This document shows, in pieces, positions 1 to 14,340 of a stretch of 64,000 nt of DNA. The notes below the pieces were generated by a model. It was not told where the DNA came from. It made no database searches and saw only the letters and a list, made by a program, of their open reading frames with translations. The translations under genes were made by a program, and so were the position numbers. Each line of letters begins with the position of its first letter. Position 1 is the first letter of the stretch. The DNA is from Phytoseiulus persimilis. Lineage: Eukaryota > Arthropoda > Arachnida > Mesostigmata > Phytoseiidae. The stretch covers positions 19,278,745 through 19,342,744 of the forward strand of contig CM075102.1 in NCBI GenBank assembly GCA_037576195.1, read 5' to 3'.

Positions 1-336
1 ACTCCGCAACCCTTCAAGGACTATGACATCTGATTGATGTCAAAACAAAGTTGATACGATCGAAAACGCTGCAATCGAGGCGGGGGGCTCCGACGTCGAC
101 TACGGTGGAGCTCCATAGGATGCTCTTCATGTGCCGTGCATGTAGCGCATGACGCCGCATCGTATGGTAAATGGGTGACAGGACTGGACTCGGGAGATTG
201 AGACAGCGAACTCCAACGAACTCTCAGACTAGGCTACCGCTGTCGACGTCTTCGTCGATGCTGTGACGGGACATGGCCTGAATAATTCGTCGTAGACATT
301 TCATGCCTCAGAATAACTATGCCGTTGCTGTCGTCT

Positions 337-500
337 GTCTGCCCGCTCGTCCGCCGGCTCGTTCACTTACTTGCCTGCCTGCCGAGCTGCTAAGCTGTCG
401 ACTGGCCGGCTGGTCGTTGACATCGATGGTAGCCGCCGTCGTCGTCATCGGTGACGGGAAGCCTCGCGAACGAGCGAGCGAGCCAACCAACGAGCAAGCT
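337..500. repeat. GC-rich 4-nt-phased imperfect inverted repeat, copy A
   Basis: The left arm (about 337-418) is built from loosely repeated four-base words such as GCTC, GTCC, TGCC and GGCT. The right arm (about 466-500) has the opposite polarity, with GAAC, GAGC, GAGC, CAAC words. Reading the right arm in reverse complement gives GCTCGTTGG..GGCTCG, which resembles the start of the left arm, so the unit could fold into an imperfect hairpin. A cassette of the same architecture lies in the other orientation near 18.5 kb, and a related one near 63.8 kb. It could be a degenerate tetranucleotide microsatellite or a small foldback element. Confidence 0.4.
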
Positions 501-3500
501 AGGAGTGTGCGAATAGTGAGTGCTTCTCAAGAGCTGTTATTCCAAAGCGCACTTATCCATGTGTCAAACAAGGTCTCCACCCTTCTACCAGTTAAACGGC
601 AGCAGCTCAAGATCTTCTCCTACCAGACAGCGCCACGGATTTGATGACGGTCGCTAGCGGGCGGAAGACACGAAATGCCAACACTCAACTCCCCTGCTGA
701 GGCCTGATAGGCACTGCCCAATCATTGCTTCTCTCCCTACCTCCAACGAGCCAGGGGACCAGCCGAAAGGCGTACGAATCCAGGACACTTCCTGGATAGG
801 CGCCGGTCGACCATTCCGATCACAGGCTCGCGTGTTGGCTCCTCGCATGACCGGCGCCCGGCCAGGAAACATTGTATGGAGCAACATCTACGAGTCGAGG
901 GTGGAGGCCGTGTCACCCGATCGTCGACGCTTCAGGGCCCATAACGGGAACTCGAAGCCCACTTCGGACTCTCCGATGCATTACGTATCACGACCACGTG
1001 TTTCCTGGTCCCCGGTATCGGGTCGGCCCGCACAGAGCGCAAGCGGCGACCTAGGCGGGGGAGGGGAATAGCGTGACGGGTTCGCGCAAGAGTACGTGAC
1101 CCAGGGCATCGACCCCGTGAGTGCTTCCTGGAACGTGGGCTGGCTGTCACGGGTGCCCCGCTGTCCTCGTTGGACGAGATAGGCCGAACGACTGTTTCTG
1201 GCCACTTACAGCCTTTGATGACTGAGATCAAAACTCGGAACTATCGGAGATTTCAGTTCTCACTCGCTTGCGTATCTTTTGTTCCACCGGTACACAGATC
1301 GTTTACGTTCCGATAGCTGTAATTCAGGCAATTCATCTCGCCGCAGTCATCACAGTCGTCATTGTCGACTCGGATACGAGAGTTGGTATCCTGGGCGGAC
1401 GGCAACACAAAAAAAAGACAGGGACATTCTAATTGGTGCTTGCAATTGGTCATTCCGGACGTCCGCGCGCTCGGGGATCGTTCGGCCGGCCTTGGCGACA
1501 GGTTCCATAGACGACAAGTGAGGACTCATGGCGCAGTAAGTGAAAACGAGAAACACACATATCGTCACGGAGCTGATGCCAGAAACTCGATCTGCCACCG
1601 GTGGGCATGTTCGCTTTCCGATTCATTTCTGGTGGTTCCCATGACGAGAAGGTATTCCCGGGATTTTCACGGGGAAGGAGGAAAATCAGACAGCATGCTT
1701 TCGGCTTCGGTTCCCATTGTTTTCAGGGGCGCTGCACTGCTGGAACTGGATCGGACGCGACCGATCGGGTTCAAACGATTTCTCATGCTGGATTCTGTCG
1801 TACTCAAATGCAGAAAAGAAAAGCAGGCGCGTTTCTGGAGCGGCTTGCAAGGAGACCGAAACCTGCGACAAGGGGTGAACTCGGCGCAGAAGACGCTGAA
1901 TCGTTGCTGTACATCGAAAGCGATTCGTAATCTGCGTCTAGATTGGGAATAGAACATCCGAGTTTGATTGAGTCGTTCGCATATTCCGAGAAACACGCCA
2001 GAAAGCACCGGGACGCTGTTCCAGATCGTTTGTACTTTGGATTTTTCATCTAATCTCCCTGCTCTGACGGTTCCCGCGGACCTGCCGAGACGGAAGCTCA
2101 TTTCGGGGGCGAAGTGGTTCCCTGGAGCTTAAAGTAAGGAGATTCCTTCTCCGCTGTCCGACGATTCAGGCTCGCTGGATCTCGGCAAACGCGTAGCTAT
2201 CATCATGATCATCATCTTCAGCATCAGTATAATGACACGGAACGTAAACTTCGGCAATCTCGTCGTGGAATCGTAATCCTCTTCTTTCAATTTCTCTGAT
2301 TTTCTGTCGCTCGGTTTCCGGCTCGTCTCGCTAAATCAAGATCCGCGAGCGGGACTGCGTCGGTCGATAGGTCTTTGCTCGATCTGCACCATGTTTCTCT
2401 GGAAGAGAAATCTGGGAAGAGGATCAAGTAATAGCGATAGGCGAAGGTTCCGTCTGGAGCGAGCGAATAATCTGAGCGGTGGAAAAGCTATAAAATCACC
2501 GATAGGGAGGGAGCAACGTCTCATCACCTAATGAGACGAAAGTTCCGAAAAACGTTCCGAGGAGCGCTGTCGAAAGCTTCAACGAATTCCGAAACGGCGA
2601 GGATAGAATGCAATGAGGAGATTTCAGCAGCGAGAAATGAAGAAAAACCCAAACCACAGGTGGTACTTCGTCTGTTTCATACGGAGATATAAATTTTCTA
2701 CCTCTTCTATTTTCTCAGCCGGTCGATAGAAGGCCTTTTCGTTTCGCTTATATTCGCCTTCTCGTCCGCGCAGTGTACCTCCGATGAGATTCTTGTCTCA
2801 ACCACAGACTTCACTTCGAACCCGCCAATAAAATCTGCAGATCATGAGCCATCAACGCCATGTGAAACGTTCCTCCCCGCGTCAGCCGGAGAAGGTGGAC
2901 GCGCCTACGTAGGGCCGCCTTCAACCGGAATGAATGGACCGATTGATGATTGATCGAAACGATCATCGAATAATCAACATCCACTAATCTGAACAGCTAT
3001 CGATTGCAGGGCGAAGCCGGTGGAATGCCGATTGATTTGCACTGTTGTTCTTGCAAGATTGCTTATGGGGACCATCATCGGAGCAAAGGAAACGACCGCA
3101 GCATGAGCGAGCGCGATCATAACAAAGCTGAGGCTTGTGAAGACCTCAGTGTCCTACGGAGGGCTGCAGGCTAACGAGCTCCGGCCGAGGATGCAACCGG
3201 AGACATAAGGGAGACCGAGGTTGCCATCGGTGATGACCGTGAGGATCTGCGAATAACATCTCGATGGAGGCATCATGATCACACCACTATTCACAAAAGA
3301 AACACCATCTGATTCCAGCTATCATCGAAGTGCCGAATCACTCCTTGCTAAGTCCGGTGCCATTGGTGAAACCGGGAGCATATACTTCAACTCGGCAGTA
3401 CAAGCAATCATCACTTGCTAACCGACGTGGCATCTGCAGCGGCAACTCTCTTCTTCGCCGGAACGGTGGAGAAGAAGACGAAAACTTAACAAAGTCCTGG

Positions 3501-4349
3501 CTCGACTCCATCCATAGCTTATCTGAGTTGGACGTTATTCTGTTCTTCGTCTTCGTTCGGCCAACGTTTTTCTCTCGTTTCGTTTAAAGTAACTCAACGG
3601 AAGAAGAAGTACGTAGGAATTGCAGGTGATCGGCGAGAGGCACACGTAATCTGCTTTCGGATTCTGCTTACCTGAAAAGAGGAAAGACAGCGTCAAGTCG
3701 GGCACATAACGAAACTTCGCAGAAGCGTGCGAGCGAAAAAACGAGGTTGGCGAATGGAATATTTCTCCCGAAATCCAACAAGGGGGCCCGACCATCGTGG
3801 GGCCACAGTGGAACCTTCCAGATTGAGGCTGTGTCGCTACCAAATTAGCGTGCGGGAAACGAGATAAAACGACGACTTTGTCGTAGTCGTCGCCGTGCTA
3901 GTCGAAGAGTTATTGTCGTCATCGAAGCCATCAGCGGACGACTGTGAGTCAAAAACCAGAGCTCATCGTTCGTTTTATTGCCGATATATTGCCATCGTTC
4001 CCTCCCCTTTACCCATCTACTCGCCCGTCGGTCAGCCGAAAAATGCGCCGACTATGTACCACATCGACGGAGCGGAAATTATTTGCGAAAGATCAGTCTT
4101 GACAGATCCGACCGAAACCCAGGAGAAAATCCGGCGGCTGGCAGACCACTCTCCATTCTGTCTTCACTCAATATTATTCAATCGACGATCACCCGATGTT
4201 CCGTGTGGAAAAGTGCGTCATAGGTCTCGCGCGGTTAGAGGTCGGATATGCATCGTAGCATCGGCCCCGCAGCGGACGGATGGACAAGCGGGCGGACACC
4301 TGGACACCGTCTACCACGCTTTCTGTTGTCGGGGCTCGGGTTCGCGGTG

Positions 4350-4495
4350 CAGCACGACAACAACAATACCGGCAGCAGCAACAACAACAGTAACAACGAT
4401 ACCATCCCACACTTCGTCTGGCTAGCAAGCAAGCAGAACGCAACAACATGGACATTGGCGACTTCAGCATCCGCAGCGGCAGCAACAACAAACGA
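4350..4495. repeat. Interrupted CAA/CAG trinucleotide repeat
   Basis: Patches of CAA, CAG and AAC triplets are separated by unique sequence. In one frame they would encode Asn/Gln/Thr/Ala-rich peptide and in the opposite strand Cys/Leu/Val runs. No flanking splice sites or domain support a coding role, so I read it as a degenerate microsatellite. Confidence 0.6.
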
Positions 4496-7400
4496 GTTCA
4501 GTGACTTCACAGAAGATCATCTGTGAACAACTGAAGTCGACTTTCTATTCCTTCATCGACTCTGTTCAGCTTTTACGCGCTTTGTTCTTAGCGGCGGTGA
4601 TTTATGGTTTGAGGTATGAACTCACGAGGAGCTAGAGAGAGGATCAATTCCAACGCATGAATATTCGAATGCACCGATGGTCCCTCTTCGGCAAACGACT
4701 CGGACCTTGAGCTGAAAAACGAGCTCTCGGAAGAACTTGGTCGAAGACCGAGTTCAGGACGACCCCAGCGAAAAGCTCGAGGGCGTCACCCATCCGGAAA
4801 GATCAGTACGCCAAGCCGTGCGCTGAACTTGTAGATTACTCGGGGAATGGAAAAGAAGCGATCTAGGCAGATTCAGAGCCATCAGCTAGAATACACAGCT
4901 ATCACTGCTCCCCGTATTGGTGAATGAATTCAATACCGATTCGCCGATCTTGCGCGCGCGACGTACTCTGAATAAAGGCGAACTCGCGGCGGTTCGAGCG
5001 GCGAATCTAGAAACAGAGGGAGGAGCGAACCGAGGGTAGAGAATACGGAATCACGAGTAGCTGAATTTCCTCCCCTCACTCATCCTGAGAAGAGAGTCTT
5101 TGCTTTTTCGGCCGAATGCAGGAGTCGTGTTCCGTTATCGCAGTCTTATGCTCGTTATCCTAATGAATGCATTGTCGTCGATGTTAATGGAAATTAATCT
5201 CGTTAATACTTCTTTCTGAGCTCTCTTTCTTCTCGCACCGTTCTGCGACTGTTGCTCAAAATTTCATTTTCCGTTCTGGTTCTGGCAGTGGCACTCTTTT
5301 GTGGAACTCTCAGCCACGCGGTAATGGAAACGCAGAGTCTGATTCTTTTCTCCGTGATCGAACTTTCCGAATCCCTTGATAGAAAGTGGGGCTGCGAGAT
5401 GGCGATCGGATGATGAATATCGTCCAAACCACGAAGAGAGCTCCGCTCCGGAAAGCCAACGCGTCGAAACCCGCGAGGATCACGAGTCGCGCCAATGAGT
5501 CACACACGAACTAATGCCGAAAACCAGATAATTTGAATAAATCTTCCGTCGTCGTCTCCGTTCCATGCTTCTCCTCCCCGCAAGCGATGGAATTGGGAAA
5601 TTGGGCACTTAGCGCGCGCACACATCACGCTGACGATGACAAGTCGCACCGCGCACTGCGAACAGTCTCAGTTCTTCCGCGAGAAAACAAAATTGAAACG
5701 GGCTCATCACCCGACAAGTCAGGTCCGAGGTGGCACGACCCATCGTCGAACGGTTGCAAGGTTCGGACGAAGCTTTTTGTTGCAGAGCGATCGGGTCGTC
5801 GTGATCAGTGCGGGCACTATTCCTCCGCAATCTCATTCACCTCTTGCCGATTTCTCAATGGACGTTATCGGCGCTGTCCATCGGTCTGCCAGTCCGCGTG
5901 GTCTAACTCGTTCGAAGTAGCGGGAATTCAAGCACTGAACGTGCGGGAAATCCGTGCTCTCAAACAACATGGATTGCCCGAGGCTCATCACGCCAGGACG
6001 CAAACAGCCGGCGGACCCAGAGGCGCCTCCGCTTCGTTCGAATAGGCGTTCCAAGACAGACAGGACAGATCAGCTGATAGACAAACAGATAAACGCGATT
6101 CTAAAGTCGATGGGCTCTCGCGAGAAGACGGATATTCGGATGACAGACGAATGGCTCTGACATCGATAACATCGAAGCGAACGCCGTAAATGGATCGGCC
6201 GACGAATACGAATTCTCTGACGGGCTCAGATCCAAGTCGACTCCAAGGTGCGAAACGCTCCACATCTAGTTGAGAGCTCATGTTCTGCATGCATGGATCT
6301 CGGAGAAGCGCCTCGTCTGTGCTATCAGCTTCTGATTCTCAAAATAATTTCTTTGTGCCCTGGAAGCGTATCACCAGGGCATCGGAGTGACTCCTTGCAG
6401 CGGATGTTGGCCAAAGGCTGTCAAATTGGCGGGTGAACCTGGACGCCGGAATCGGTTCGCTCATAGGCAACGCACAGCCAGACGAGCGCAGGGATTAGCG
6501 CACCAGCATTCGGTAGCGGAAGCGTGCGCGTATATCGGCCCAAGTATACATTCATTAGCTCATTAATCCATTCATTCTTCCATCCATCTATCCACGAACA
6601 CGGTCGGGCATGCCAGCAAGCGAGCCAGCGGTCATTCATATTTCTTCGGTAACAATGGCTTCCGAAAGAAGCCCATGACTAATGAGGCTGGAAACAGAAG
6701 TTGGGTTACTATCGCTATAGCCGCCGTTGCCGATGCCGTTGCAGCTGACATGACCTCAATCAACGGTTGGCTATCGTGAGCCGCGTCGGTCGGTCCATTC
6801 GTTTGCGTGTCGGTCTGTAGTGTTCTCCGTCAACCGGTCGCTTCATCGGCTCGCTTGCATTCGCGTGTTTCATTCACTAGTCCGCGTCGTAGTGCATTAC
6901 GTCTCTTTAGCATTTGTCAACCCTTCCCCGCCGAGGACTGAGCGATGAGCTTCTGTGAGGAACGTTTGACAGAGTATCCGATATATGGACCCCGTGACGG
7001 AGTGTTCCGCGAAGTGGTGAACTTTTTGACACTCGACGTTTACAGCAATTGCTCCGGTGTCGCGTCCAACTCCGGAATCTCCTTCATTTTCAATTCCGAG
7101 TTCGAGATTATTTCTTCATTGCTGACGGTCGAGCACGTGATCGTTACGATCCGAGCGTGTCTACCCAAAAGAAACAGTGGAACTATAGAGAGCGACAGAG
7201 CCGAGAATTTGGAGAATCGATAACGGTGACCTTCGAGGAACGGGTCCGAAGGAGGCACTGTTGGTTCGATCGACGGGGGAAAAGAAACAGATTGTTTCCT
7301 CCTCGGCGGCATTGTCCACAGGGAGGCTGAATGAACGAGTCATGATCGGGTGAAACACAAAGCGAATTAATTAACATTACTACCATCATTAATATTAATT

Positions 7401-9306
7401 TCATTCGTCATCGTGTAGTGCCGATATATTGCGGAGGGAAGGAGCCTCTTCTGATTTGTTTTCAACTCCTGGCTGCCTCGGAGTCAAAACAGCAACAGGC
7501 GTCTAACGGAATTAATCGCTTCAATTACAGCGATGGGGCTTCTCGCGACGAGGCAAAAATATGGCAAAATGCCTCCACGCCCTGGCTTTCCGTGTTTCCT
7601 CCTCGTTTTTCCTCCATGACAATTTATGACCCCGGTTTCATTTTTGGTTCCATATCTTCCCTACAACTTTCTGCTCCTAGAAGCATCCCTGATCCGTGGC
7701 TGTGCTCAGCAGGTGGAACCGCTAGTCCGAGGCGTTACCTCCCGGAATCGTTTATTCAATTTCACAAGGAACACGTGCTGAATGGAATGATCTCTTTGGA
7801 AGCGGAGCTGAACTGCGCTCAGATTGGGAAACGTTTGTAGAACTATGAGTCGCGATTTCGCTGGAACGGGAGCTTGAATTTCGTCGGCTGAAAACCCGGT
7901 TCAGCATTCAGATTCTTCTTGCAGCACAACGTCCCTGCGTTCTCGAATCTCCAGGACGACTCTGGTGTATTCGGCAGCCGAGAGTCTAACACGCCGCAAG
8001 CAGGCCGGGGAATTTCTCCTTCCCGTTCAAGCCGCCTTCTCCTAGATTCCCCATACGTTCCGCTCCGGTCCTGGAGCGAGTCGTTTCACTCGGGACCGAT
8101 CCCAAACTGGCTCGAGCGAGAGACCAAACATCGAGGCGGCAAGACCTCGGAGAAAAGGCGGAGCGAGACTGAGTTTGCTCTCTATAGCGTCAAGCAGACA
8201 GGACGACAGCCGACAACTGAATTGTCGGTCTCCGATCTTCGAGAAAATTATTGGATGCAAACCGATTCTCCAATCCGCCCTCGAGCGAGGAGTTCGCTTC
8301 CGGAAGCGAACAAGTAAACTCCATGACATTCGAAACTCCCAGCGCGTTCCTAGGCGGTTCGTCCGCCGTTCCTCGTAGTAGTCTGGAAACTGGATTCTAT
8401 GCTGACGCGGAGAACCTCTTTTGAAAAGGGTCCTCTACGAGACGAGCAGAGAAAAAAGAGGGCCTGGCTCTGAGAGCGGAGCACAAAGCAGATCGCAAAC
8501 GCTCTCAAGAACAGAGGCTCAACGCAGCGATGGACCTGTCTTCCGCCGTCAAGATCCTCATCTTGACCCTCCCACCGGACCCTCTGACAGAACGCAGTGC
8601 TCCTCCTGAGGACAGAGCTCAAGAACTGCCACTGTTGCCGGTCCTGACGCCAAAGACAAAAGATGTTTCGTTCGAGTTCGTCGGTAGCCGTCCCGCTCTA
8701 ACGCACCCGGGGCTTGAAGAGCGGAAACGTATTTTGAACTTCCGGCTCACCGTGCCCCCGGCCTGGATCGCACAGCCAGACTATCTGTCACTGTAGGCGC
8801 TCGTTTGACTGCACGTGTCTCAGGCAGGTCGTTTATGTAATTGAAACCGCTGCAGTCTGACTGACTGACTGCCTGCCTGTCGAACAGATAGATTGCCTTC
8901 GTACCCTGGATCGCTGTCTTTACGATAATCACGGAGGTCATCATTGTGATTATGGTTATATCGTGATATTTGGGATATCGGCCGCTCCGTTCCAGACGGT
9001 ACATCAACAGGTGCATCAACCAACAGCACAAACCATATACGAGCCATTCGAGAAATATGTTCGGACAGCCCGGGAAATATTGTCGACCTGCACTCCAGTT
9101 GGTCTGCGTAGTCCCCAAGAAGACAACGTGCCGAGTACGCTATGACACAACTCGTACGCATACTTTCCCGGAGTGCACGCTTCCGACTTCTACCATTCCA
9201 CCTCAAGTCCGTGAAGAGGAGGAATGCATGATCCCATCTCGTGGTGGAAGCACAGCACCAAGGGAAGGAGACAGAGCGGCGGAGGATGCATGCAGCGGTA
9301 CAGGGA

Positions 9307-9318
9307 GGGGGGGGGGGG
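9307..9318. repeat. Homopolymer run of 12 G
   Basis: Twelve consecutive G follow a short GGGA stretch. It is a likely place for sequencing or assembly length error and, on its own, has no evident function. Confidence 0.9.
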
Positions 9319-9852
9319 CAATTTTGGATCTACTCGGTTTACGACACCGGCCTCCCGCGTTAAGCTCTGTATCCGCGAGACACGGTGCCTCAAGGGTCTG
9401 ACCACGACAACTTGAAAGCTTTTTCGTCATCCCCGTGATTGCCGATCAGACGACGCGATCAATTCTTCCGTTAAAATATTCACAGATACCCCGCCATCCC
9501 TGCCAGAACGAAAAACAATAATGAGTGATCGCTTCTGCAAAAGTTTCAACTCGGAGCCGGTTGAGCAGCCGCAACACTGGTGCTACCGCCTCGACACACC
9601 TTGTTCCGCCCATGATGTCTTCTGCGCAAAGACGCGGAGTGTACAGAGGACAAAAACCGGAGTCCGCCGCATGGACCCCTGTTTCCTCTGCACGATTCTC
9701 CCCGGCCGAGCAAGAGCCAACTGCTCTAATCTGGGCTCGGGCGGGGAAAAAAATAACAGCTGAGTAAAAAGCCCGAATCGAACAGTGGATCCGAGTACCT
9801 CGGATGCCATCCACGTCGAGTCCCGAAGGAGGTTCAGCGGATAAAAGGCAGG

Positions 9853-9869
9853 AGAAAGAAAGAAAGAAG
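9853..9869. repeat. Short GAAA microsatellite
   Basis: About four tandem GAAA units in a purine-rich stretch. Confidence 0.75.
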
Positions 9870-12800
9870 CCATCCATCTGTCGGTTCGTAAGTCTTTCAG
9901 TACGTCTGCCGATCCGATCCTTCAACATGTTCGTCAGCCCAAAAGTCCGCAGGAGCCGAACGCATTGTAGCCTCTGACAGCAAGCAACGTCAGACGGCTT
10001 TCTCTTCAAAGCCTCAGCGAGTCGTTCAGGTGTAGGAGATGATTTACTTCGACACTGTCGGCGGGCTCCCGAGCTCGGCTTCTCTTCATCCGCTGCATCT
10101 TCGTATATTATCTTGCTCAGCAGTTGCATGAGCGGTGGCTGGAGCGCGGACGCTAAGCTCACATCTCAACCATTCATGCGTACGGCGGGCAACATTCAAA
10201 AGTTATGAAGCCGCGGAAGGCAGGATCTACTTTGGTTCTGGCGGCTAAGCCAGCCAGCCAGCCTGCGAAGGCTTCCTCATTTTTTCGGAGTGTCTCCGAA
10301 TCTCATTCCACCCACCGTCTGCTGCATGCTCGCATGCAAACGAAGCCACCCGTCCAGGATTTTCGAATGTTCGGAACGGACCTAAAATTAGAGATCACAG
10401 TCCGCCACAGCTGGTGGAGAAGCGGGAAGACGTATATTGGAGCGCACTCTGAGACATTATTCACTTCGAGGAGCAGTTGTGAGCGAGCCCAGGGTGTCAA
10501 AACGAGTTATAACCCGTGCAAGCACTCGTTTGAGAGCGTTCCTGCGTGTTCCAAGCTTTCGGAAAGGATGTCTCAGAGAGCCTAACGTGGCTCGATCTCA
10601 ACAAAGGCTCGTCTGAGGTCTAGATTACATCGAGTCACGGTCAAGCAACGACTTCACGTCGATAGCCAATCGGGTTCCCTGACCGATTTTCGTAACAGTG
10701 CTGTGATTATTGGCCTCCCGAACGAGAGTCCGCCGAATCTTCGGCGCAGAAGACAGATCTGAAGGTCGAGGGTGCACCTTACGCCTTGTCGGAGGGGACC
10801 TGTGAGCGATTTATAAGTTTGAATCCGAATTGTAGCATGCTGCTGTTGAGGCCCATTACGGAAAGACGAGTTTTTTTCGTCCCTCTCGCGACTCTAGGCT
10901 AGTAGAGCGAGTCGACTACCTGGCGAGAAAGCTCACCTTCCGCCTTGTCTCCGTTGCTCTCGCTCGCCAGGTAGGTAGCTTGCTCGGAGGTGTATCAAAC
11001 AGCCGACAGAATTCCCATCTGATGTTCGATAGGGCCTCCGGGAACTCATCGGGCGAGAGTCGAATGGCTCGAAGCAACAGCAGCCGCTCGGCTCAACCAG
11101 CGATTTTCCTCTCCTTGTCCCGCACTCATTTCTTCCCCTCGTATTTCCCCGTTCTGGCTCCTCCATCGGTTACGTAGCGATGTCGGGATTGAGTGAGTGC
11201 TGATAACGTATGATTAATGCATATATCGAGCACCAACCGTTATCGCGCTAAATGTATCGCCCTCGCGGACACTCCAGCGTTCATGGTGGCGGCGGTTCTA
11301 TGCAGTGGTAATCCGTCAACTTGGCCGTCACTCTATCTCGCATCATGGGCTCTACCTTCCTCGAGCTCCAATCTTTGTAATTGTTGGCGACTGCAAAATT
11401 GCTCCTCGGGCCTCAGATTCTCGGCGAGAGTGGCGCGCCGATTCTTCGCTGGCTGAGGGAAAGAGACTGGGTGCCTAGAAAGACGAATTCATGCGAAGGC
11501 CAGCCGAAGATCAGCTGTGTACCGACTGGTGAATACGAGGACGATGACGGCGATAACACAGTGAGTCGTCTATCCTAGCGAGGCTTCGTCGCTGCGACCG
11601 ATCGAGCTACGACTAACCACAATGTCGGCCCGCGAACAAACGAACCTCAACCGGGCGAGCAAACAAGCGACTTGAGGACAGCGGGCTCTTCTGCTCATCT
11701 ATCTCATCACGTTTCCGAATCTCGAGCAATGTTCCATCACTCGGGGTATCGTTCAACAGAAAACTCCCCACAAATGGTCGGTGCACGGAATCGAGCTTCA
11801 CATCGCTTCAAGTTGTTCGAGAATCGAGCGGTTCAGCTTCGACGATTCGGTCTTGGGAGTGACGACTGAGGTGTTGCTCGTCGTCTATCGCTCGAGGTGT
11901 TTGTTATACGGGGCCCAAATTGAATATTTGATCAACTTCTTCAGAAGAGATTTAGGAGGAACCAGCAAGACACGGGGATCCTTGTTTCCTGTCATCGCCC
12001 TCTTCACGTTGCTGCCCCCTCTTTTTATTCTCGTTTCCGATCCCCGTACAACGTTCGTGGACGTTCTCTCGGCTCGGATCGGCTGCTCCTCGAAGTTTGT
12101 GGCGCAGTCACCGCCAAATATATTCCACCGAATTTACGAACGGACAGGAAACCACCTGTTCAGCAGCTTGAATACCTGTTCAGCCCTCGACGGGGATTCG
12201 CATCTCCATGTCACCTCTTTTCTTCGTTTTCACTGCCTGATGGGTATTCCGAAAGTCGGTACCGTATCAGATTTCAGTGCGACGCTCGGACACACTCGGA
12301 TCTCCGCATCCGGTCGTTTCCCCTCCCGTCCCTGAATTCTCCAAGAAGAACTCCGAAGGATCCGAAACGGATCCCAGTCGAAGTCACCGTCGTACTTTCC
12401 ACATTCGCTATTCCCGATTTCGACTCGGTCGACCATTCCTCCTCTTTTCGAGGACTCTGGCAGTCCGCAGGATATGTTTTGATTCGATTTCGGCCCATGG
12501 TATCCGTTACGGACTTTGAGTTAGAGCGCAGCGGCAATTCGATCGTTCATCCTGTCGTTGACGGTCGTCCGACATCGACGTGGTCGTCGAGCAAACATTG
12601 AGCGGGTTCCGAATCACTGTTTCGATGGAAAACAAGCGTTAGGTGAGGGAACCCTCTATCCATGGTTGAGGAAAATAGAGGTTTTCAGAACCGTCGAAGA
12701 AAATTTCGCCGTTCTGAATTAGTCAGCGGCTCGTTCAACTTCACCGTCCGATCGGAGCAGACCTCGCGCCGATCTCGATATGGGGTTCAAAGCAGGATAT

Positions 12801-13575
12801 CCCGCGTGGAGGAGAGAACTTCTAAGAGAAACGCCGTTGATGTGTCCGACAAGTGAGCTCCGTATATCGAGGACACGAATCTCGTTTGGACAAGTCTCCG
12901 ACCACGATCTGGGAGCTGTGCGCCTGGTCGACGTGCTTCGCGTCTTGTTTCAATCTCTGCCCTCATGATCTATTCCGGCGATCGCTCCGCGTCGACCCCT
13001 GTCCAGCTTCCAGGGACCTCCGGACGCCCGCCGCGAGTTCTGCCATTGTTCGGTCGACTCCGTCGACTCTTTTCTTCCGCGATTGTTGCTGTTCGATTCG
13101 GGGAAGAGCGGAGCACATTTCGATTGATCACGAGAACGATCATCGCGTCCCGTCAGCATGCGTTCCCTCTGCCTGATCTTCAAAACCCTCCGAATACTGC
13201 CGCCGTCCGAACGCTGAAGCCAGCTCCCCGGCGAGAGGCTTGGCGGAATCGTGGAACGAGCTACGGGTTTGCTCCTGTTGCATGATCGTCGGGCCTCCAA
13301 CGTTCTCGGTAGGCGAGACTCGTGCCCGAGCGTATGCTTGAGCATACCTTCGCTCCCGCGTCTGCAAGCGCCCCATCTCGAAAGTTAGCCTTGCCTGCTA
13401 ACCACTGACTCGACGAGTTGGCCCATGCGGCTCAACAAAGACAGGTTCAGCCCTGATGCTCGTCCGTGCGTCTGTTCGTTTGTCGGAGGATTCGCCACTC
13501 GGTCTCGGAAGCGAGCAGCTGTTGTTGATGCCGGCGCTGGTAATTTCTTGGGGAGGATATCTTCTCCTTCCCTGA

Positions 13576-13684
13576 AGAAAGACGCAGCAGCGGCGGCAGC
13601 AGAGGAGACGCGGACGACGAAAAGAAGAAAAAAAGAAAGCGCCACCACGAGCTGGAGCCGCAACAACAACAACTACCACTACTA
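13576..13684. repeat. Purine-rich CAG/CGG/GAA then CAA repeat tract
   Basis: A run of GCAGCAGCGGCGGCAGCAG character passes into GAAAAGAAG-rich sequence and then into CAACAACAACAAC. The neighbouring open frames on both strands (Cys/Leu-rich one way, Ala/Glu/Lys/Asn-rich the other) are products of this low complexity rather than evidence of a gene. Confidence 0.6.
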
Positions 13685-14087
13685 GTCTTGCTCTCTCGCA
13701 GAGCTCGGCGCGGCTGATGCGGCGACCCCTAGCTCGAGTCGCTCCTCGTCACTCGGGACTCGCTCATCGAACGCTCGGGCAGGCAGCCGAACGAAGCCAT
13801 GGACGAAAGAACGGACGAAGAACCGAACGGGGGGCGCTTCTGAACAGCATCTGGTCGACAGACGGCTCGCCCGTTCAAGATCGGGCATGGGGCAGGCAGC
13901 CGCCGCCGCCAACACCGCCGCCATCTCCGGCCAGGAGACGCGCAGGAAAGAAGAAGGCACGGAGACAGGCGGTAAGGTTAGGTTCGCGGCGCGTCCACCG
14001 CCGCCTGACTGGGTGGCTGTTCGGCAGCTGATGTTACTCGGCTTCATACTTCCTCCGCCATTTGTGCGTTCCTATCGTCCGTGCGTC

Positions 14088-14110
14088 AGTCCGTCCGTCC
14101 GTCCGTCCGG
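14088..14110. repeat. Tetranucleotide GTCC microsatellite
   Basis: Five near-perfect tandem GTCC units. This is the cleanest tandem version of the four-base periodicity seen in degenerate form elsewhere in the window. Confidence 0.85.
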
Positions 14111-14269
14111 CGGTTCTCAGACCGTCTACATTTCAGTGGGTCGAACAGAGCGGCGGGAGCAACTGCGGACATGAAAAGAAATACGTGCACTCGCAGCGGA
14201 CTGCCGTCGAGCTGGGATCGAGCCCTCGAAGCTCATAAACATTTCACTACAGGCCAAACAATGGCCAAC

Positions 14270-14340
14270 ATCATCTACGACAGCAGTAACAGCAGAAGCA
14301 GCAGAAGTACAACATAAACAACAACAGCAACAACACCAAC
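14270..14340. repeat. CAG/CAA-rich low-complexity tract
   Basis: Interrupted ACAGCAG, AGCAGCAG and AACAACAAC triplets over about 70 bp. No coding context was recognised. Confidence 0.6.

Noticed and set aside
9446..10162. 238-codon minus-strand frame
   Set aside because: No domain, no splice signals, and overlapping open frames on the other strand; balanced composition makes such lengths common here.
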